This document shows positions 1 to 6,084 of a DNA stretch of 6,557 nucleotides, piece by piece (positions within the stretch are counted from its first letter, which is position 1; every line of letters starts with the position of its first letter). This DNA is from an archaeon (lineage in GTDB: Archaea > Nanobdellota > Nanobdellia > Woesearchaeales > GW2011-AR9), in contig JAGVMW010000116.1 of assembly GCA_020053615.1 (NCBI GenBank), positions 1 to 6,557 of the forward strand, in the 5' to 3' direction. The notes below the pieces were generated by a model. It had not been told where the DNA came from. It did not search any database and saw nothing but the letters and a program-made list of their open reading frames with translations. A program made the position numbers and the translations under genes.

Positions 1-66
1 CGCAGGGGGCAGTTCCCCCTGTCGCTCTCGAAGATATAATCGCAGGGATTTTGACCTGATGATGCT
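1..66. repeat. Right end of a dispersed intergenic element (copy 1, cut by window edge)
   Basis: Bases 20-66 align without gaps to 3481-3527 of the full-length element at 36 of 47 positions, including the end GATGATGCT. The outer edge touches the stop codon of the HerA-like gene (66-68). The left part, and any left inverted repeat, lies outside the window. Bases 1-19 hold a GC-rich hairpin that copy 2 does not share closely. Nothing coding is apparent. Confidence 0.6.
3..21. other. GC-rich hairpin inside element copy 1
   Basis: CAGGGGG (3-9) pairs perfectly with CCCCCTG (15-21) around a 5-base loop. It lies 45 bases past the stop codon of the HerA-like gene on the minus strand. It could shape the 3' end of that transcript, but there is no following T-run within the window to support a terminator call. 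Confidence 0.5.
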
Positions 67-1691
67 CACCACGCTTCAGAATAGTGAAGTATTACTTTAA
101 TTCTATCCACCAATAAATTGATGTGCGTTCCTTTGTACTCACAATTGAAAAATACCGCTGGGATTAAGTAAGTGATTATTTTCTTAATTGGCATAGTCGC
201 CATTAAACGCAAATCTTTAACACTCACTCGTGCTTGAATTACCGGAAAGATATTCTTTTCTTCAAATTTGTCCACTTCTTCTACCACATCTTTCCCATAC
301 TCCTCTTCACTATTCTTTTCTGCACTACCTAAAATATCAATGGCATGTCCGCCGTGCTGGCTTTTCCGTGTCCTAATATTAACCACCAAAGGCCTATCTA
401 CTACTCCGCACACTAACGCTGAGCCTACCGCTAAATTCTGAATCTCTGCTTCCGTTTCGGAAGTAATCCCTTCAATCGAACTGGTAATCGCTTTCAAATC
501 ATTAGGATTGGTAACTTTCAGAATTATCTGAGTGCTACATTGCGCCAATACTGTTTTCTGCACTAATGCCGGCCGTTGAGATATAACACATAATCCCAAT
601 CCAAACTTTCGCCCTTCAGATGAAATCAATCTAACAATTTCTGCGCTTTTAGCTTTTCCAAATCCTCGTTCCGGAGCAAAGTTGTGCGCTTCTTCTATCA
701 CTGCAAAGAAAGGAGGTATCTTCTCTGTCTTCCGAGCCGTAAATAAATCTTTAAGTAGTTTATACACTACTACATCTTGAATCTCTGGCGCAATACCTTT
801 AAGATTTATGATAGAACATTTTCCCGGACGAATCAGTTCATTAAACGGAGTAAACGTTGCTGAAAATAATTTTAAATCACGCAAATAAAGTATAGTATCA
901 ATCAATCCCCATTTACTAGGTGAGTTTAATTGTTCCAATCCTAAAGTAATATTATCAAAATTAACCTCGGACAAATCTTTTATCACAGAAAACAACAACG
1001 CTTCTTGCGTCGAAGTTAATTGCAGCGGCAGCATTTTCATCAATTCATAACTGCCCATCTTTTCGTTCAATCGCAACGGGCGCACATCTTCTTTAACTTT
1101 CACGTCGCCATATTCCTGAATTTGTGCGGTATATCCTTTTGGTTCTAATCCAAATTCAGCCAACTTTTCTTTTTCTTCATTATTAGGAAATTTCAATGAA
1201 GAATATTCTCCATGCGGGTCGATTATCAGTAAAGGAACTCCTTTCTCCATAATTTCTTCAATTAACACGCCTACGGCATAACTTTTTCCTGCTCCCGATT
1301 TAGCCAATACACACAAATGCTTGGTCAGAATCTGCTGCAAATCAACGTTAATGGGAATTTTCTTTCCTTCTAGATAACCGATAAATCCGCCATTATCTTT
1401 CAGTTCAATTACACTGCGGATAAACTCATCTTCAGCTTCCAACACTTCTACTTCCATATCATAAGGTGTGCGTAATCCTTTAATTCTTCCATCCCCATCT
1501 TTAAAGCCGATAACTTGGCAATGAGCGGTAACTCCATCTGCAGTTCTCTCCAATTCGGTTATCTGGTTCAGCACAAATTGGTATTCGGGATGATGTACTT
1601 GCACAAATTGGAGCTTTCGAGCATGCTGAGAAGTAACTTTGAATTGGAAATGAGTAGTGCTTACTTTGCCGATTATCTTGCCTAAAATCAT
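66..1691 (-). CDS. HerA-like hexameric ATPase (DUF87/HAS-barrel family)
   Basis: A 541-residue P-loop ATPase of the FtsK/HerA superfamily. Seen: an N-terminal barrel-like region (about 1-95, beginning MILGKIIGKV), Walker A AKSGAGKS (130-137), IIDPHGEY (156-163), Walker B FAVIEEAH (329-336) with E333/E334, and SSEGRKFGLG plus ISQRP (357-374), the usual place of the arginine finger and sensor glutamine. An acidic linker (456-479) leads to a C-terminal beta-rich tail (about 482-541). Family members are DNA translocases; HerA proper works with the nuclease NurA and Mre11-Rad50 in end resection. None of those partners is visible here, so it could equally be a stand-alone DUF87 paralogue. The start has no SD but has a TATA-like box 26 bases upstream, fitting a leaderless message. 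Length is normal for the family. Family assignment is firm; the exact orthologue is not. Confidence 0.9.
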   Translation of the reverse strand: MILGKIIGKVSTTHFQFKVTSQHARKLQFVQVHHPEYQFVLNQITELERTADGVTAHCQVIGFKDGDGRIKGLRTPYDMEVEVLEAEDEFIRSVIELKDNGGFIGYLEGKKIPINVDLQQILTKHLCVLAKSGAGKSYAVGVLIEEIMEKGVPLLIIDPHGEYSSLKFPNNEEKEKLAEFGLEPKGYTAQIQEYGDVKVKEDVRPLRLNEKMGSYELMKMLPLQLTSTQEALLFSVIKDLSEVNFDNITLGLEQLNSPSKWGLIDTILYLRDLKLFSATFTPFNELIRPGKCSIINLKGIAPEIQDVVVYKLLKDLFTARKTEKIPPFFAVIEEAHNFAPERGFGKAKSAEIVRLISSEGRKFGLGLCVISQRPALVQKTVLAQCSTQIILKVTNPNDLKAITSSIEGITSETEAEIQNLAVGSALVCGVVDRPLVVNIRTRKSQHGGHAIDILGSAEKNSEEEYGKDVVEEVDKFEEKNIFPVIQARVSVKDLRLMATMPIKKIITYLIPAVFFNCEYKGTHINLLVDRIKVILHYSEAW

Positions 1692-1713
1692 ACATTTACG
1701 GTAAGAAAGGATG

Positions 1714-1721
1714 TTTATTAA
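1714..1721 (-). promoter_or_regulatory. TATA-like box of the HerA-like gene
   Basis: The minus strand reads AAATCTTAATAAAC. The box centre is 26-27 bases before the ATG at 1691, so transcription would start at or next to the start codon. There is no SD upstream of the ATG. A very similar string, AAATCTTTAATAAC, precedes the neighbouring membrane-protein gene. Confidence 0.5.
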
Positions 1722-1762
1722 GATTTAGTTAGTAGAGAGTGTGCATACAACGAATGGACGAA

Positions 1763-1981
1763 TTACCACCACACTATCAACTGCATTCGATACAATGCAA
1801 ATCCGGTCCACAGCACCAAGAATAAGTAGAATCCTCCCCAGAAGCGATGCAAAGGAAAATAATCTGACAGCCAATGTGTTTCCTGATGATGCCACTTGTG
1901 TTTACTCCAGCACATTACGTTGTAAACTAAGCAATCTAATAAGAATAAGTACCACAATAATCCTTCCAGGTAAATCGCCAT
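1763..1981 (-). CDS. Small two-helix membrane protein, function unknown
   Basis: A 72-residue protein of unrecognised function. Two hydrophobic segments are visible: about 5-24 (rich in L, Y, W) and about 49-66, with a hydrophobic tail ending in VWW. Between them is a polar, histidine-rich loop (26-48, with H28, H31, H32, H36 and H45). The two-segment layout, tryptophan and tyrosine at segment borders, and a tight fit between neighbours (28 bases after the peptidase stop, 71 before the HerA-like start) argue for a real gene. A promoter-like box sits about 29 bases upstream and no good SD is seen. I have an unverified impression that proteins of this shape recur in DPANN archaea. The plus-strand frame across the same bases has no such pattern and is taken as a shadow. 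Confidence 0.7.
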   Translation of the reverse strand: MAIYLEGLLWYLFLLDCLVYNVMCWSKHKWHHQETHWLSDYFPLHRFWGGFYLFLVLWTGFALYRMQLIVWW

Positions 1982-2005
1982 AATTATCTCTTAAAATTTA
2001 GTGTG

Positions 2006-2014
2006 GTTATTAAA
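2006..2014 (-). promoter_or_regulatory. TATA-like box of the small membrane-protein gene
   Basis: The minus strand reads AAATCTTTAATAACC, overlapping the stop codon of the upstream peptidase gene. Its centre is about 29 bases before the ATG at 1981, allowing a start site within a few bases of the ATG. It resembles the box before the HerA-like gene. Co-transcription with the peptidase gene remains possible. Confidence 0.4.
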
Positions 2015-2438
2015 GATTTTGCTGATAGAGAGCATAATGGTTCATCCATGCTCCAATCTTTTTTGTTCGGATAAAACCCCACTTTTTAGCCCAGTTATCC
2101 GCATCAGCTTCCAATTTGTTTCCATCACTCTTCTTCCAGTTTCTTCCTTGCATTACGTGACCCAATTCATGCGCCAGTACATAGCGAAGTACAACTGTGG
2201 GAATCTTTTTAGCTACACTTAACTGCGCCACTTTGAATTTAGTTTTTGAATGAAAGTGCATCACTTGAGCAATAGCTCCTTCATGTATCACCATCATAAT
2301 TAAATTATGAGTACAAGTCCTAAAATCATACTGAGACATAGAAAGTAGCACTTCTTGAAGCGCTTTACGCACTTTTGGATAGAGATGCAGACTTTGCTGC
2401 GATTTGATATACTGTTCTACTTGTGTTTTGGTAGGCAT
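2010..2438 (-). CDS. Small zinc metallopeptidase-like protein (HELGH motif)
   Basis: A 142-residue soluble protein. Seen: LRYVLAHELGHVMQG (84-98) contains HExxH with ligands H90 and H94 and catalytic E91. The segment KLEADADNWAKKWGF (108-122) supplies E110 as the likely third zinc ligand, a pattern shared by gluzincin-type peptidases such as the M48 and ImmA/IrrE (M78) groups. The region before HELGH (about 45-82) looks like the strand-rich half of a minimal zincin fold. There is no signal peptide or membrane segment, so it is probably cytoplasmic. The substrate is unknown. It is shorter than most M48 enzymes, and no helix-turn-helix partner typical of ImmA pairs lies beside it. A TATA-like box 26 bases before the ATG and no SD suggest its own leaderless promoter. 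Metal-binding fold confident, family and role not. Confidence 0.85.
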   Translation of the reverse strand: MPTKTQVEQYIKSQQSLHLYPKVRKALQEVLLSMSQYDFRTCTHNLIMMVIHEGAIAQVMHFHSKTKFKVAQLSVAKKIPTVVLRYVLAHELGHVMQGRNWKKSDGNKLEADADNWAKKWGFIRTKKIGAWMNHYALYQQNL

Positions 2439-2459
2439 ATGTGTTTGATGTTGTGGGAG

Positions 2460-2467
2460 TATTTATT
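2460..2467 (-). promoter_or_regulatory. TATA box of the metallopeptidase gene
   Basis: The minus strand reads AAAAGAATAAATACTCC: a purine-rich BRE-like AAAAG followed by AATAAATA. The centre is 25-26 bases before the ATG at 2438, the archaeal spacing for a start site at the ATG itself. It fills the 43-base gap after the methyltransferase gene. Confidence 0.55.
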
Positions 2468-2481
2468 CTTTTCTGATTAAA

Positions 2482-3102
2482 TTACTTCTCTCCCATCGTC
2501 CACACCGAAAACATGAAGTTTCTTCCCTGCTTAATATTCCGCAACCCCGCTTTAACAAACAGCTCTCGCATCTCTTTCTTATTGTTCACTCGCACGCATC
2601 CTGGTTCAAAAAACTCAAAGATGCGCTGAACAATATCCGAAAAGAAATTTACATCCACAATAATTACTTTCCCATTTTTCTTAGTAACTCTCTCCATTTC
2701 TGAGATGGCTTTAGGCTGGTTGTAATAATGATGGAATGCTTCGGTAGAGATGACATAATCAAAATAATTGTCTGGAAAATCAAGTTGATGCACATCTCCT
2801 ATTTTTAACTTCATCGAAACTGGAAGTTTTTTTCTAGCCTTTTTGATCATCTCTTCCGCTAAATCTAATCCCCATAGTTCTGAATTTCCCCCGCTTTTTT
2901 TATAAAAAGAAAGAAGCAATTCTCCGGTTCCGCAACTTAAATCCAAAATTCTTTTTTTTCCGGATAAATCCACCAGTTGAAGAGCTACTTGACGGAATTT
3001 TTCCATCCACAGGTGCGAAGGGTCATAATCATAGCTCTTCGCCCAAAGATTAAAGAAGCGCTTATTGCTTTTCAAACTACTTTCTTTGTTATCTTTTTTC
3101 AT
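2482..3102 (-). CDS. Class I SAM-dependent methyltransferase (Methyltransf_11/UbiE-like)
   Basis: A 206-residue enzyme transferring a methyl group from S-adenosylmethionine; substrate unknown. Seen, numbered from the chosen ATG: motif I ILDLSCGTGE (52-61), the acidic motif II loop GLDLAEEM (78-85), GDVHQLDFPDNYFDYVIS (102-119) and the post-motif AFHHYYNQPKAISEME (122-137), typical of UbiE/Methyltransf_11 enzymes. An upstream GTG at 3144 would add 14 basic residues, but it abuts the preceding stop codon and has no SD. The ATG at 3102 has GAGAG four bases upstream and gives the usual start close to the first helix (RFFNLWAKSYDYD). It lies 42 bases after the DUF2892 gene and probably shares its transcript. 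It lacks the conserved cysteine set of arsenite methyltransferase ArsM, so that role is unlikely. Confidence 0.88.
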   Translation of the reverse strand: MKKDNKESSLKSNKRFFNLWAKSYDYDPSHLWMEKFRQVALQLVDLSGKKRILDLSCGTGELLLSFYKKSGGNSELWGLDLAEEMIKKARKKLPVSMKLKIGDVHQLDFPDNYFDYVISTEAFHHYYNQPKAISEMERVTKKNGKVIIVDVNFFSDIVQRIFEFFEPGCVRVNNKKEMRELFVKAGLRNIKQGRNFMFSVWTMGEK

Positions 3103-3144
3103 GTTTCTCTCATTGTACCTCTTATTTCTGGATTTTTCTAACAC

Positions 3145-3342
3145 TTATTTATTGTGAATGTGCAACACATTATGCATCCAGCACACGCCAATGAAGCTCT
3201 CGATTAGGGCAATCACGCCTACGATTAATATTACCCAATTAGCCCATTCCCACTGGAACAAAGGTGCCCAAGGGCTCAGCCACCATACCCCTAGCACAAA
3301 CCGGAATATCCTATCTAAATTTCCCAAATTTTGTTTCACCAT
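3145..3342 (-). CDS. YgaP-like transmembrane protein (DUF2892 family)
   Basis: A 65-residue inner-membrane protein. The start KQNLGNLDRIFRFVLG (3-18) carries the family pattern: asparagine, then DR and a second arginine, followed by a first helix. Two hydrophobic segments are seen at about 13-29 and 36-53. The end is GVCWMHNVLHIHNK: C54 matches the cysteine usually found after the second helix in this family, and H57, H61 and H63 add possible metal ligands. In other organisms the domain occurs alone or fused to rhodanese domains, and its function is poorly known. It has the best SD in the window. It follows copA by 197 bases, most of it the repeat element, and leads into the methyltransferase. 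A tie to copper handling is suggested only by context. Confidence 0.85.
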   Translation of the reverse strand: MVKQNLGNLDRIFRFVLGVWWLSPWAPLFQWEWANWVILIVGVIALIESFIGVCWMHNVLHIHNK

Positions 3343-3347
3343 TTTTT

Positions 3348-3354
3348 AACCTCC
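3348..3354 (-). promoter_or_regulatory. Strong Shine-Dalgarno site of the DUF2892 gene
   Basis: GGAGGTT on the minus strand, with 7 bases between GGAGG and the ATG at 3342. This fixes the start and implies a transcript with a 5' leader, beginning either inside the repeat element or upstream in copA. No convincing TATA box was seen between 3355 and 3540. Confidence 0.85.
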
Positions 3355-3368
3355 TTTTTTACCTATGC

Positions 3369-3531
3369 GTATAGCATCTTCGAAATCCACGTCGTGGAAA
3401 TTGCAGAAGCCGCATCTCCGTAGGTCGAGTCGTTCCGCTCTGCTCCACTCGTGAGTTGCTTACAGCAACAGCCATCCCTCTGCGACTCTCTATGACATAA
3501 TGGAACGGATTTCGACTTGATGATGCTATAC
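3369..3531. repeat. 163-base intergenic element with imperfect terminal inverted repeats (copy 2)
   Basis: GTATAGCATC (3369-3378) and TCGAAATCC (3380-3388) at the left end are matched in inverse by GATGCTATAC (3522-3531) and GGATTTCGA (3507-3515) at the right; spacers are 1 and 6 bases. Of bases 3371-3530, 79 of 160 are G or C by hand count, visibly above the flanks. Internal pairs include CCACG/CGTGG (3387-3397), ACTC/GAGT (3447-3456), GTTGCT/AGCAAC (3455-3469) and CGTTCC (3431-3436) with GGAACG (3502-3507). The right end resembles bases 20-66. No open frame with protein character is visible, so a MITE-like or REP-like element is more likely than a gene. No clear target-site duplication was found. 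Confidence 0.65.
3455..3469. other. Hairpin inside the intergenic element
   Basis: GTTGCT and AGCAAC form a perfect 6-base-pair stem around the 3-base loop TAC. It sits near the middle of the element. On RNA it would be a compact hairpin within the large stem formed by the terminal repeats. Confidence 0.55.
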
Positions 3532-3539
3532 ATACCCTT

Positions 3540-5714
3540 TTACAACCTCTTCTGTTTTAAATGCAATGAATTTAATACCACGCTTACTGAACTGGCTGCC
3601 ATCGCTCCGCCAGCAATTATGGGGCTTAACAGCCACCCTGTAAACGGATACAATATTCCCGCTGCTATTGGAATTCCCAGCACATTGTAAAACAACGCCC
3701 AAAACATATTCTGTCTAATCTTGCTCATAGTTATCCGACTTAATCGAATTGCTTTTGGAATATCCAACAAATTATTTCTCATCAATACAATGTTTCCTGA
3801 CTCCATCGCTACATCCGTTCCGGAACCCATAGCGATACCTATATCCGCTTGAGCTAAAGCTGGAGCATCATTAATTCCATCTCCCACCATCGCTACTTTA
3901 CCTCTTGATTGAAGCCGTTTAACATGACCAGCTTTATCTTCGGGCAATACTTCCGCAAAGAAATGGTCGATGCCTACTTTTTTAGCAATAGCGCGAGCAG
4001 TTCTTTCATTATCTCCTGTTATCATGTATACTCTCAATCCCATTCTACGCAGTCTGCGGATAGCTTCCGGAGAATCTTCTTTAATTTCATCAGCAATAGC
4101 AATAATTCCCACTGCCGTTTTTCCTTCACTTAATATAACCGTAGTTTTACCTTCATTTTCTAACGCAGTTATTTTTTCTTTGAATACAGAAAGATTAGCT
4201 CTAATCTCCGCCATCAATTTTGGGTTACCTAAATAATATTCTTTCTTTCCAATCTTTGCTTTAACTCCTTTTCCCGGAATGGCTTTAAACCCAGTAACTT
4301 TCTTCCACGATACATCCCCCCCCCTAGCTTTGTTTACCACTGCTTCCGCCAGAGGATGTTCAGAATTCTTCTCCATACTTCCCGCAATCTCCAACAATTC
4401 TTTTTCTGAAATCTTATTAGTAAAAATATCTGTCACTTCCGGCTTGCCTTTAGTTATAGTTCCAGTCTTGTCGAATATAATTGCATTTAATTTGTGAGCA
4501 GTTTCTAATGCCTCTCCTCCTTTGATAAGTATGCCTTCTTTAGCCCCTTTACCGGTTCCCACCATAATTGCGGTAGGCGTAGCTAATCCTAACGCACAGG
4601 GGCAAGCCACTACAATCACGGCTACTGCCGCAATCAAAGCGAAGCTTAATTCTGACCCAACTGCGAAGTACCATACAATAAATGTAAGTATAGATGCCGC
4701 AATCACCGCTGGAACAAAGTAAGCCGAGACTGAATCAGCAAATCTTTGAATCGGAGCTTTCTTTCCCTGCGCTTCTTCAATAAGTTTGATTATTCGTGAT
4801 AGAATCGTATCTGTGCCAACTTTAGTAGCTTTAAACGTGAAACTGCCATGTTTATTGATAGTTGAACCGATAACCGCATCATTTTTTTTCTTCTCTACCG
4901 GCATACTCTCTCCAGTAACCATACTTTCATCAATCGCTGAATGTCCTTCAATTATAGTTCCATCTACTGGAATTTTCTCTCCAGGCTTTACTAATATAAT
5001 ATCCCCCACAACTACTTCTTCGATAGGAACTTTGAACTCTTTTCCTTTGCGGATAACTGTTGCCGTTTTCGCTCCTAATTGCATTAATTTAGTGATAGCT
5101 TCACTAGTTTTACCTTTAGCTACCGCTTCTAGATATTTTCCTAGGATTACAAACGTTATTAACGTAGCCGAAATTTCAAAATATTGCATTCCGTCGGGAA
5201 CGAACAGCAAAGCGTATATTGAATAAAAATATGCTGCGCTGGTGCCAAGAGCAATTAACGTATCCATATTAGAAGTTTTATTCTTCAATGCTGCCCATGC
5301 ACCAGAATAGAACGATGCACCGATATAAAATTGTACTGGTGTAGCTAAAATCCAAATCAAATATTCTCTAAACGGAACGAAAGTAAACACCATGCTTAAC
5401 AACAATGCAGGAACAGCAAAAATAGTACTTAACCAAAATTTATTTTTGATAGCTTTAATTACTTCATGACAATGCTGCAGTTCGCTTTTAACATCTTGTT
5501 CTTTGAAGATATGGCCAGTATAGCCTTTGTTCTTAATCGCAGCAATTAGTTCCTGCTCATTAGTTTGCAGCGAATCAAATTCAACATTTGCTTTTTCCGT
5601 AGAATAATTCACATTAGCAGACTTAACTCCTGGCGTTTTAGACAAGGCTTTAGTCAGGATAGTTGCGCAGCTGGCGCAGTGCATTCCGCTGATTTTAAGA
5701 GTAGTTTTTCCCAT
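3540..5714 (-). CDS. copA: Cu(+)-exporting P1B-type ATPase
   Basis: A 724-residue membrane pump that uses ATP to move Cu(+) out of the cytoplasm. Domains in order: one heavy-metal-associated domain (3-69) with GMHCASC, ligands C13 and C16; early helices (about 92-200); actuator domain with TGES (267-270); the ion-site CPC (371-373) inside VACPCALGLATP; phosphorylation loop DKTGT (415-419, D415); the nucleotide-binding SEHP (451-454); TGDN (566-569); hinge GDGINDAP (611-618); and last helices with YN (676-677) and MAASS (705-709). CPC with YN and MxxSS is the signature of Cu(+) rather than zinc or cadmium pumps. HCH (81-83) is an extra possible ligand group. Length is normal for a one-HMA CopA. 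It starts 13 bases after the DsrE-like stop. A run of nine G lies in its nucleotide-binding domain. Confidence 0.97.
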   Translation of the reverse strand: MGKTTLKISGMHCASCATILTKALSKTPGVKSANVNYSTEKANVEFDSLQTNEQELIAAIKNKGYTGHIFKEQDVKSELQHCHEVIKAIKNKFWLSTIFAVPALLLSMVFTFVPFREYLIWILATPVQFYIGASFYSGAWAALKNKTSNMDTLIALGTSAAYFYSIYALLFVPDGMQYFEISATLITFVILGKYLEAVAKGKTSEAITKLMQLGAKTATVIRKGKEFKVPIEEVVVGDIILVKPGEKIPVDGTIIEGHSAIDESMVTGESMPVEKKKNDAVIGSTINKHGSFTFKATKVGTDTILSRIIKLIEEAQGKKAPIQRFADSVSAYFVPAVIAASILTFIVWYFAVGSELSFALIAAVAVIVVACPCALGLATPTAIMVGTGKGAKEGILIKGGEALETAHKLNAIIFDKTGTITKGKPEVTDIFTNKISEKELLEIAGSMEKNSEHPLAEAVVNKARGGDVSWKKVTGFKAIPGKGVKAKIGKKEYYLGNPKLMAEIRANLSVFKEKITALENEGKTTVILSEGKTAVGIIAIADEIKEDSPEAIRRLRRMGLRVYMITGDNERTARAIAKKVGIDHFFAEVLPEDKAGHVKRLQSRGKVAMVGDGINDAPALAQADIGIAMGSGTDVAMESGNIVLMRNNLLDIPKAIRLSRITMSKIRQNMFWALFYNVLGIPIAAGILYPFTGWLLSPIIAGGAMAASSVSVVLNSLHLKQKRL

Positions 5715-5721
5715 TTGTTAG

Positions 5722-5727
5722 CACCTT
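5722..5727 (-). promoter_or_regulatory. Shine-Dalgarno site of copA, directly after the upstream stop codon
   Basis: AAGGTG on the minus strand, 7 bases before the ATG at 5714. The stop codon of the DsrE-like gene (TGA, 5730-5728) is immediately next to it. Ribosomes ending the first gene would release on the copA ribosome site, which favours coupled translation. Confidence 0.75.
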
Positions 5728-6048
5728 TCAGAAAGTTAATATTTTATCCGAGTCTTCAACCAATTTTAATAAATCTTTCATGGTTGAAATCGGACAAACA
5801 CTGCTGCCACCTTTCTGTCTTGATTTTAAGCAAGTTCCACAGGCTAACATCTTCCCTTGGCTTTCAATGAATAAATCGACCTGTTCTTTTATATTATATC
5901 TTTCATCTTTAATTTCTTCTATTTCCACACCTTTATTCATCAGGAAAATATTTACTTTATGATTGGCTTTTAATGCTGTAACTCCAAACCTAAAAGCATT
6001 CCAAACAACCTCTGCTTCATTTGTTCCTACTATTATTCCTAATCTCAT
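5728..6048 (-). CDS. DsrE-like small cysteine protein
   Basis: A 106-residue cytoplasmic protein with the look of the DsrE/TusD (YchN-like) fold. It opens with a beta strand RLGIIVGTNEAE (2-13), then a helix and VNIFLMNKGVEIE (32-44). The segment MLACGTCLKSRQ (67-78) holds C70 and C73, and VCPISTMKDLLKLV (84-97) holds C85. The family includes sulfur-carrier proteins in which a conserved cysteine holds persulfide; here the CxxC plus a third cysteine could carry sulfur or bind Cu(+) (inference). It sits between the ArsR-type regulator and copA with gaps of 36 and 13 bases, so it is almost certainly in the same operon. The chosen ATG has a G-rich SD-like run 6 bases upstream. No DsrF/DsrH partners are visible. 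Confidence 0.83.
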   Translation of the reverse strand: MRLGIIVGTNEAEVVWNAFRFGVTALKANHKVNIFLMNKGVEIEEIKDERYNIKEQVDLFIESQGKMLACGTCLKSRQKGGSSVCPISTMKDLLKLVEDSDKILTF

Positions 6049-6054
6049 TTTTGG

Positions 6055-6060
6055 CCCCCC
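6055..6060 (-). promoter_or_regulatory. G-run acting as probable Shine-Dalgarno of the DsrE-like gene
   Basis: Six G on the minus strand, 6 bases before the ATG at 6048. It differs from GGAGGT by replacing the A and the T, so pairing with the 16S tail would be weaker than for the DUF2892 gene. No better site is present in the 36-base gap. Confidence 0.5.
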
Positions 6061-6084
6061 ATTTAATTTTTACTTATTTGTCTT

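Noticed and set aside
2952..2959. Runs of eight A on the minus strand in the methyltransferase and copA genes as slippage sites
   Set aside because: Lysine-rich stretches in an AT-rich genome produce such runs routinely; unlike the nine-G run they are not unusual here.
2482..3102. Methyltransferase as arsenite methyltransferase (ArsM) of a metal-resistance locus
   Set aside because: It has only two cysteines, one of them in motif I, and lacks the conserved arsenic-binding cysteines; motifs are of the general UbiE type.
3103..3144. GTG start extending the methyltransferase by 14 residues
   Set aside because: It abuts the preceding stop codon without an SD, and the added residues are basic and low in complexity. 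The ATG at 3102 fits better, though translation coupled to the upstream stop cannot be fully excluded.
3158..3349. A 63-codon plus-strand frame opposite the DUF2892 gene
   Set aside because: The minus-strand frame has the family pattern and a strong SD; the plus-strand frame has neither.
3369..3531. The intergenic element as part of a CRISPR array or a tRNA-like gene
   Set aside because: There are no regularly spaced repeats, no cloverleaf with a T-arm motif, and the only related copy is more than 3 kb away.
4786..5226. A 146-codon open frame on the plus strand
   Set aside because: It lies fully opposite copA, whose reading frame carries all P-type ATPase motifs. The plus-strand product has no recognisable domain, so it is a shadow frame.
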